From the NCBI GenBank assembly GCA_041639705.1, contig JBEQBT010000124.1, positions 1 to 9,478 on the forward strand: 9,478 bases of DNA. Reading direction: 5' to 3'. Positions 6,003 through 9,478 of the stretch are shown one piece after another. Positions within the stretch are counted from its first letter, which is position 1. Each line of letters begins with the position of its first letter. The position numbers were made by a program, and so were the translations under genes. The notes below the pieces were generated by a model. That model was not told where the DNA came from. It made no database searches and was given only the letters and a program-made list of their open reading frames with translations. This DNA comes from JARDZI01 sp041639705. Lineage in GTDB: Bacteria > Bacillota > Clostridia > Clostridiales > Caloramatoraceae.

Positions 6003-6105
6003 AATAAGATTGATAAAAAAGAAAAAATATAATACATAGACATGGGGACGATTCCTTTAGGTACATCATCATAGTCAATCAACAAGAAAACTTAGTAGCG
6101 AAACG

Positions 6106-6140
6106 AGAGTCAATCATACAAAGGAGGTTGGCTCTTTTTT
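6106..6140 (+). terminator. Terminator after the pilin gene
   Basis: AGAGTCAATC (6106-6115) pairs with GGTTGGCTCT (6126-6135) over 10 bases including G-U pairs, followed by a run of T to 6140. It lies about 100 bases after the pilin stop and separates the pilin from the next transcription unit. The interval 6003-6105 shows a GGGGACGATTCC stretch but no gene. Confidence 0.8.
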
Positions 6141-6164
6141 CATGCCCAAAACTACAAGAATGTG

Positions 6165-6216
6165 AAGTGACTGGACTACTGGGGAAAGTGACTTGCGCTA
6201 ATTTTTGTAGTATAAT
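6165..6216 (+). promoter_or_regulatory. Promoter with two direct repeats before the PilX-like gene
   Basis: TATAAT at 6211-6216 is a perfect -10 box; the -35 region is poor (GTGACT at 6188-6193, 17-base spacer). AAGTGACT occurs twice, at 6165-6172 and 6186-6193, exactly 21 bases apart, two helical turns, with the second copy over the -35 region. A weak -35 plus phased direct repeats suggests an activator-dependent promoter. The activator is unknown. Confidence 0.55.
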
Positions 6217-6249
6217 GTCTATATATAACATATTTTTGGGGTGGTTCTA

Positions 6250-7569
6250 ATGAAAAAGAAAAAAAAGGGTTATTCTCTTGCGGTAGTAATGATTATTTCC
6301 AGCATTTTATTAACTTTGGGTGCTGTGTCAGGGACAGTTATGATTTCAGAGGTTAAACAATCAATATTACAGGAAAAGAAGACGCAGGCTCACTATATTG
6401 CAAGGGCAGGGGCTGTTGCTACTGCCAAATGGATAACTTCTATGAGTTCTGCGGAATTACAGGATTTCGATTCTTTAACCTTTCCTGCTTATTCTAATTC
6501 ACAGAGTTTTAGTGAAGGTTCATTTGAGATAACAATAAATAAAAATCCTGGGCAACTTTTAATAGAATCAAAGGGAAGTGTTCCAAATGGAAAAAAATCA
6601 GATGGCAGTGTGTCTTATGTAACGGATATGGTAACCCTTGCATTAGGTGCTGAGGAAAACAATACATCTGTATTTGATACTGTCATATTCGGAAATAAAA
6701 GTATTAAATTAGATGGAGGAGCAAAAATTAATGGCAATATAGGGGTTAATGCAAATACAACAGGTGCAATATCCTTTAATGGCGGTGCAAAACTTAATGG
6801 GATAGTGTATATACCAATAGATGGAGATCCAAATAAAATTGTAAATGTATCTAAATGGGATACTAAGCCCGTAATAAGACAAATAACTAATTCTAGAAGT
6901 TATCCTTCACCTGTTTTACCACAGTTTCCTGAAGGACTTCCTATTAGAGAAAGCATTATCCTAAAAGGGAGTGATAGTAAGACTATTAATAGTAATGGTA
7001 ATTATGATAGCATTACTATTAAATCAAATACTACACTCACAATTGATACATCGAGTGGAGATAAAGTCATTAGAATAAACAAATTAGACGTTCAGCAGGG
7101 TATTATCAAAATAAATGGTACTGGAAAGGTAAAACTATATATAGATAATCTAATTTCACTAAAGGGCAATATAAATAGTATGGGAAATGAAGGACAACTT
7201 GAATTATATTGTGATAATTCTGACCCTTTTAAAATAGATGGTGGTACATCACTTTATGGATCATTATATTTTGGGAATACAGATTTAAATATTTCTGGTG
7301 GTGCAGTGATTAAAGGAGATATTGTTACAGCTGGCAGTTCAGTAACAATTAATGGTGGAGCTTATGCTGATCCTAAGGTAATATATGCACCTAATGCAGA
7401 TATAAAAATATCAGGTGGAGCAAACATTGATGGAGCTGTTATAGGTAATAGTGTTTCTGCTACAGGTGGGTCAACTGTTACTTTAACAGAACCTTCCATT
7501 GAAATTCAAGTACCTATAATAACAGATGGTTCATCTGACAGTGGATATAAAGTGGAATATTGGAAGTAA
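6250..7569 (+). CDS. PilX-like pilus protein with a C-terminal beta-solenoid
   Basis: From the ATG at 6250 (GGGGTGG 5-6 bases upstream, better than the GTG at 6241) the protein has 439 residues. The leader MKKKKKG and helix YSLAVVMIISSILLTLGAVS resemble a prepilin N-terminus, but the +5 Glu is absent, as in PilX- or GspK-like tip subunits; ARAGAVATAKW near residue 55 is typical of the PilX N-terminal domain. The C-terminal part carries GGA/GGT/GGS motifs starting at residues 156, 178, 331, 350, 369, 389 and 406, with alternating hydrophobic residues, for example KISGGANIDGAVIG. Spacings of 17-22 residues fit right-handed beta-solenoid coils like those of bactofilins and polymer-forming proteins. 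It probably sits at or near the pilus tip or start complex. It leads a group with the two minor pilins that follow. Domain naming (possibly DUF7305) is from memory. Confidence 0.75.
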   Translation: MKKKKKGYSLAVVMIISSILLTLGAVSGTVMISEVKQSILQEKKTQAHYIARAGAVATAKWITSMSSAELQDFDSLTFPAYSNSQSFSEGSFEITINKNPGQLLIESKGSVPNGKKSDGSVSYVTDMVTLALGAEENNTSVFDTVIFGNKSIKLDGGAKINGNIGVNANTTGAISFNGGAKLNGIVYIPIDGDPNKIVNVSKWDTKPVIRQITNSRSYPSPVLPQFPEGLPIRESIILKGSDSKTINSNGNYDSITIKSNTTLTIDTSSGDKVIRINKLDVQQGIIKINGTGKVKLYIDNLISLKGNINSMGNEGQLELYCDNSDPFKIDGGTSLYGSLYFGNTDLNISGGAVIKGDIVTAGSSVTINGGAYADPKVIYAPNADIKISGGANIDGAVIGNSVSATGGSTVTLTEPSIEIQVPIITDGSSDSGYKVEYWK

Positions 7570-7604
7570 ATAATTATTAATAATTATATACAGGAAGTGA
7601 TAAA

Positions 7605-7970
7605 GTGAGACTGAAAAAAGAAAAAAAGGGTTTTACCCTAATAGAACTTATTATATCGATTGCAATTATCAGCATACTACTTATTGCGTTATTAACTTCA
7701 TTTACTGGTAGTTTTAAACAAGTATTTTCAAATGGCTCAAGAACAAAGAGTGTTTTTGAGGCTCAAAATAAAATTGATAATATAATAAATGATATTAATA
7801 TTGCCAGAGGGGACGCTCAATCTAGTGTACAAACTTATAGTTTACAGATTAAATTATATTCTAAGGATGGAACTAAAAATATTACTTCCGGTACAATAAA
7901 TGGAAACATAATTAAAGTTGATATGAATGATAAAAACAATATAACACTATCAACCTTTGTTCCTAATTAA
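7605..7970 (+). CDS. Minor type IV pilin (prepilin-type N-terminus)
   Basis: This 121-residue protein starts at a GTG with AGGAAG about 8 bases upstream, 35 bases after the PilX-like gene. The leader MRLKKEKKG is followed by FTLIELIISIAIISILLIAL, with Glu at mature position 5. The rest is a short globular domain without cysteines or a family signature I can name, ending STFVPN. It belongs to the same run of genes as the PilX-like protein and the next pilin, and probably works as a minor or priming pilin. Confidence 0.8.
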   Translation: MRLKKEKKGFTLIELIISIAIISILLIALLTSFTGSFKQVFSNGSRTKSVFEAQNKIDNIINDINIARGDAQSSVQTYSLQIKLYSKDGTKNITSGTINGNIIKVDMNDKNNITLSTFVPN

Positions 7971-7990
7971 TAAGTGATAGCTTGTAGGGA

Positions 7991-8551
7991 GTGATTGAGA
8001 TTTGTAAATATAGAAATTTTAAAAATAGTGGCTTTTCTTTAATAGAACTCTTAGTGTCTATTGGACTAATGGGAATAGTAATATTGATACTTTTCTCAAT
8101 ATATCTTACTAGCAACAAAATCTTCAATAAAACTACTAATCAAAGCTCAAATCAACAGGACGTAAGATTAGTAGCAGATTATATTACAAGAGAGATTAGG
8201 AGTGGAAAGATAATTAGTATAAACGAAAATGATGTTAAGAAGGGCAATAATAAGTATTATGCATTAATATTTAAAATTGACAGTAATGATAATAAAAAAT
8301 ATTTATATAAAAAAAGTATTGATACTTCCACTGGAAGCACGGAAATTAAAATTGGTAATAGTTTAAATGACTTAAAGTTCCTACCCGCCAGTAAAAACGG
8401 AATGATGAAGATGAGCATTACTGATGATGAAAAAAATCAGAACTATAATCTAGTATTTGAATTTTCACTAGATAATATTAATTCTGCTGTTATCCCAATT
8501 GCAAACACCCAGGGTGTAGAAACGATATATTATTCAAAATGGGAAGAATAA
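7991..8551 (+). CDS. Minor type IV pilin, PilW-like
   Basis: About 183-186 residues. The leader ends RNFKNSG, then FSLIELLVSIGLMGIVILIL with Glu at +5. The NQQDVRLVADYITREIRSG segment (about residues 54-72) is typical of PilW/ComGF-like minor pilins, which have a long helix followed by a beta-rich domain. The start is unclear: the GTG at 7991 overlaps the only purine-rich site (AGGGAG, 7986-7991), whereas an ATT at 8000 has ideal spacing to it and lines up with the upstream pilin's start region. The gene follows 20 bases after that pilin and ends the transcription unit. Confidence 0.78.
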   Translation: MIEICKYRNFKNSGFSLIELLVSIGLMGIVILILFSIYLTSNKIFNKTTNQSSNQQDVRLVADYITREIRSGKIISINENDVKKGNNKYYALIFKIDSNDNKKYLYKKSIDTSTGSTEIKIGNSLNDLKFLPASKNGMMKMSITDDEKNQNYNLVFEFSLDNINSAVIPIANTQGVETIYYSKWEE

Positions 8552-8635
8552 TGTTAGCTACATGAGATTTAAATAATATATTATGGAAAATATAAATAAG
8601 TTTTGGGTTTACCCAGAAGAGATTTTGAAATTTGT

Positions 8636-8674
8636 AAAAGAGATTTAGCAGGAAATATATGCTAAGTCTCTTTT
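8636..8674 (+). terminator. Strong terminator closing the PilX/minor pilin unit
   Basis: AAAAGAGATTTAGC and GCTAAGTCTCTTTT form a 14-bp stem with one G-T pair and an 11-base loop, running into TTTTGATTTT. The A-rich left arm could also let it work on the other strand. It lies 85 bases after the pilin stop. Confidence 0.85.
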
Positions 8675-8717
8675 GATTTTAAAGTAATTTTTTTATCCCA
8701 TAAGTTTGGATTCTTAG

Positions 8718-8749
8718 GTATATTTCACACATGTTTTGGACATTATCTA
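8718..8749 (+). repeat. Bipartite motif, copy 2 (upstream of the GspH-like operon)
   Basis: GTATATTT, 8 variable bases, then TTTTGGACATTATCTA, identical in both blocks and in spacing to 5401-5432. Here the right block supplies the -35 box of a plausible promoter. Confidence 0.7.
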
Positions 8750-8766
8750 GAGGATTCAACTATAGT
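8737..8766 (+). promoter_or_regulatory. Promoter of the GspH-like operon
   Basis: TGGACA at 8737-8742 and TATAGT at 8761-8766 with an 18-base spacer form a good housekeeping-type promoter. The TTG start follows 27 bases after the -10 box, preceded by AGGGAGG at 8781-8787, a strong ribosome binding site 6 bases away. Confidence 0.6.
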
Positions 8767-8793
8767 GTCAATTAAGTATTAGGGAGGTGTATC

Positions 8794-9282
8794 TTGAAAA
8801 AGGGTTTCACATTAATCGAAGTAATATGTGTAATTGCAGTGCTTTCAATTCTATTCGCAATATCATATCCATCATATAATCATTTTCTAAGGAAGGATAG
8901 ACTAAAAACTGCAACACAGGAACTCATTGAGAATTTGAAGTATGCTAAAACCTATGCAATAAACCATGATGCATCCTCTGTGAATGTATTGTTTCAATCG
9001 AGTGATGAAAGTAAGGGCTATGATAGTTATTGGATATATATGCCTTCAGGGGGATATAGCATGACATTAAAGAGAATATATCTTCCAAAGGGAGTATGGA
9101 TAGGTGCAAGGGGAGAAGGTTCAACCTTTAATATCGATGATAAGATAATATTCAAACCTGCGGGAAATGTAGCACCCTTTGCCTGTACAATAGCTCTGAA
9201 GGATCTAGACACAGGAAAAAAGAGATTCATTACACTTACAATTGGCTTTACAAGAATTATGGAAAGCAGTGGACCAATATGA
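8794..9282 (+). CDS. GspH/FimT-like pseudopilin
   Basis: This 162-residue protein begins at a TTG supported by the ribosome binding site AGGGAGG. The very short leader MKKG is followed by FTLIEVICVIAVLSILFAIS with Glu at +5, then SYPSYNHFLRKDRLKTATQE and NLKYAKTYAINHDA, which are typical of the GspH/FimT family, where a long helix packs on a beta domain. Near the C-terminus IIFKPAGNVAPFACTIAL and a final beta strand match the family's conserved end. In type IV pili such proteins are minor pilins that prime assembly. It opens the last transcription unit and its TGA overlaps the ATG of the next gene. Confidence 0.88.
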   Translation: MKKGFTLIEVICVIAVLSILFAISYPSYNHFLRKDRLKTATQELIENLKYAKTYAINHDASSVNVLFQSSDESKGYDSYWIYMPSGGYSMTLKRIYLPKGVWIGARGEGSTFNIDDKIIFKPAGNVAPFACTIALKDLDTGKKRFITLTIGFTRIMESSGPI

Positions 9283-9478
9283 AAAAAGGTTTTACTCTTA
9301 TTGAAACCATAATAGCGATTGCAATGATTTCATTACTTATTCTAGCTATATCAAGCCTAACCAGTTTATCCATAAAAATGAACTTGGAAGCAAATAGAAA
9401 AGATGAAATTTTCAACATTGCAAGAAGTATTTGCGAAATTTATAAGTCTAATAGTGATAATTATTCTAATATTGGAAA
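9279..9478 (+). CDS. Minor pilin, PilV/GspI-like (partial at right edge)
   Basis: ATGA overlap with the preceding stop (9279-9282) indicates translational coupling. The leader MKKG leads into FTLIETIIAIAMISLLILAI with Glu at +5. The remaining visible residues (about 66 in all) form an N-terminal helix, continuing ANRKDEIFNIARSICEIYKS, which resembles PilV/GspI-type pilins. The gene continues past the window, so its class is provisional. Confidence 0.82.
   Translation, partial: MKKGFTLIETIIAIAMISLLILAISSLTSLSIKMNLEANRKDEIFNIARSICEIYKSNSDNYSNIG

Noticed and set aside
6042..6075. REP-like GGGGACGATTCC stretch that resembles pieces near Y1 transposases
   Set aside because: Only a short partial match, no palindrome partner and no transposase nearby.
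9027..9230. Minus-strand frame within the GspH-like gene
   Set aside because: Antisense shadow of a well-supported pseudopilin gene.
1..9478. CRISPR array, tRNA or rRNA genes
   Set aside because: No regularly spaced direct repeats, tRNA cloverleaf or rRNA-like sequence was seen.

Overview
The window reads as chromosomal DNA from a low-GC member of the Bacillota, most likely a Clostridia species. The evidence is the AT-rich coding, strong GGAGG-type ribosome binding sites, Clostridia-like insertion-sequence proteins and a Gram-positive-style type IV pilin gene set. I cannot name the species from the sequence.

Bases 1 to about 5230 are a pile-up of mobile-element genes, several of them broken. 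From left to right they are: the catalytic-tyrosine region of an IS91-type transposase (minus strand, running off the left edge); a 3' gene fragment with its own terminator, joined out of frame to the first codons of an ExeA-like transposition ATPase; an intact DDE (rve-type) transposase; a zinc-ribbon protein, probably of the DUF6431 kind, between copies of a 21-bp repeat; the N-terminal half of an IS1182-type transposase; and an apparently intact IS110-family element on the plus strand. The IS110 element has a roughly 260-base 5' leader with three well-formed hairpins, the arrangement expected of a bridge RNA. Its coding region looks less AT-rich than its neighbours, which suggests recent arrival.

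Bases 5230 to 5627 form an AT-rich intergenic region with candidate regulatory repeats. From 5628 to the right edge all genes are on the plus strand and encode type IV pilus (pilin-like) proteins: a small major-type pilin with its own terminator; a PilX-like protein whose C-terminal half looks like a beta-solenoid; two minor pilins; then, after a terminator and a new promoter, a GspH/FimT-like pseudopilin overlapping by 4 bases the start of another minor pilin that leaves the window. All carry a prepilin-type leader ending in Gly followed by a hydrophobic helix, so they should be processed by a prepilin peptidase and assembled by pilus machinery encoded elsewhere. The single major pilin followed by a terminator, with the minor pilins under separate promoters, fits the usual need for many major and few minor subunits.

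The most interesting items are the candidate IS110 bridge RNA, the repeat-bounded zinc-ribbon unit, a bipartite 24-of-24 conserved motif upstream of two pilin transcription units, and the solenoid-bearing pilin-like protein.
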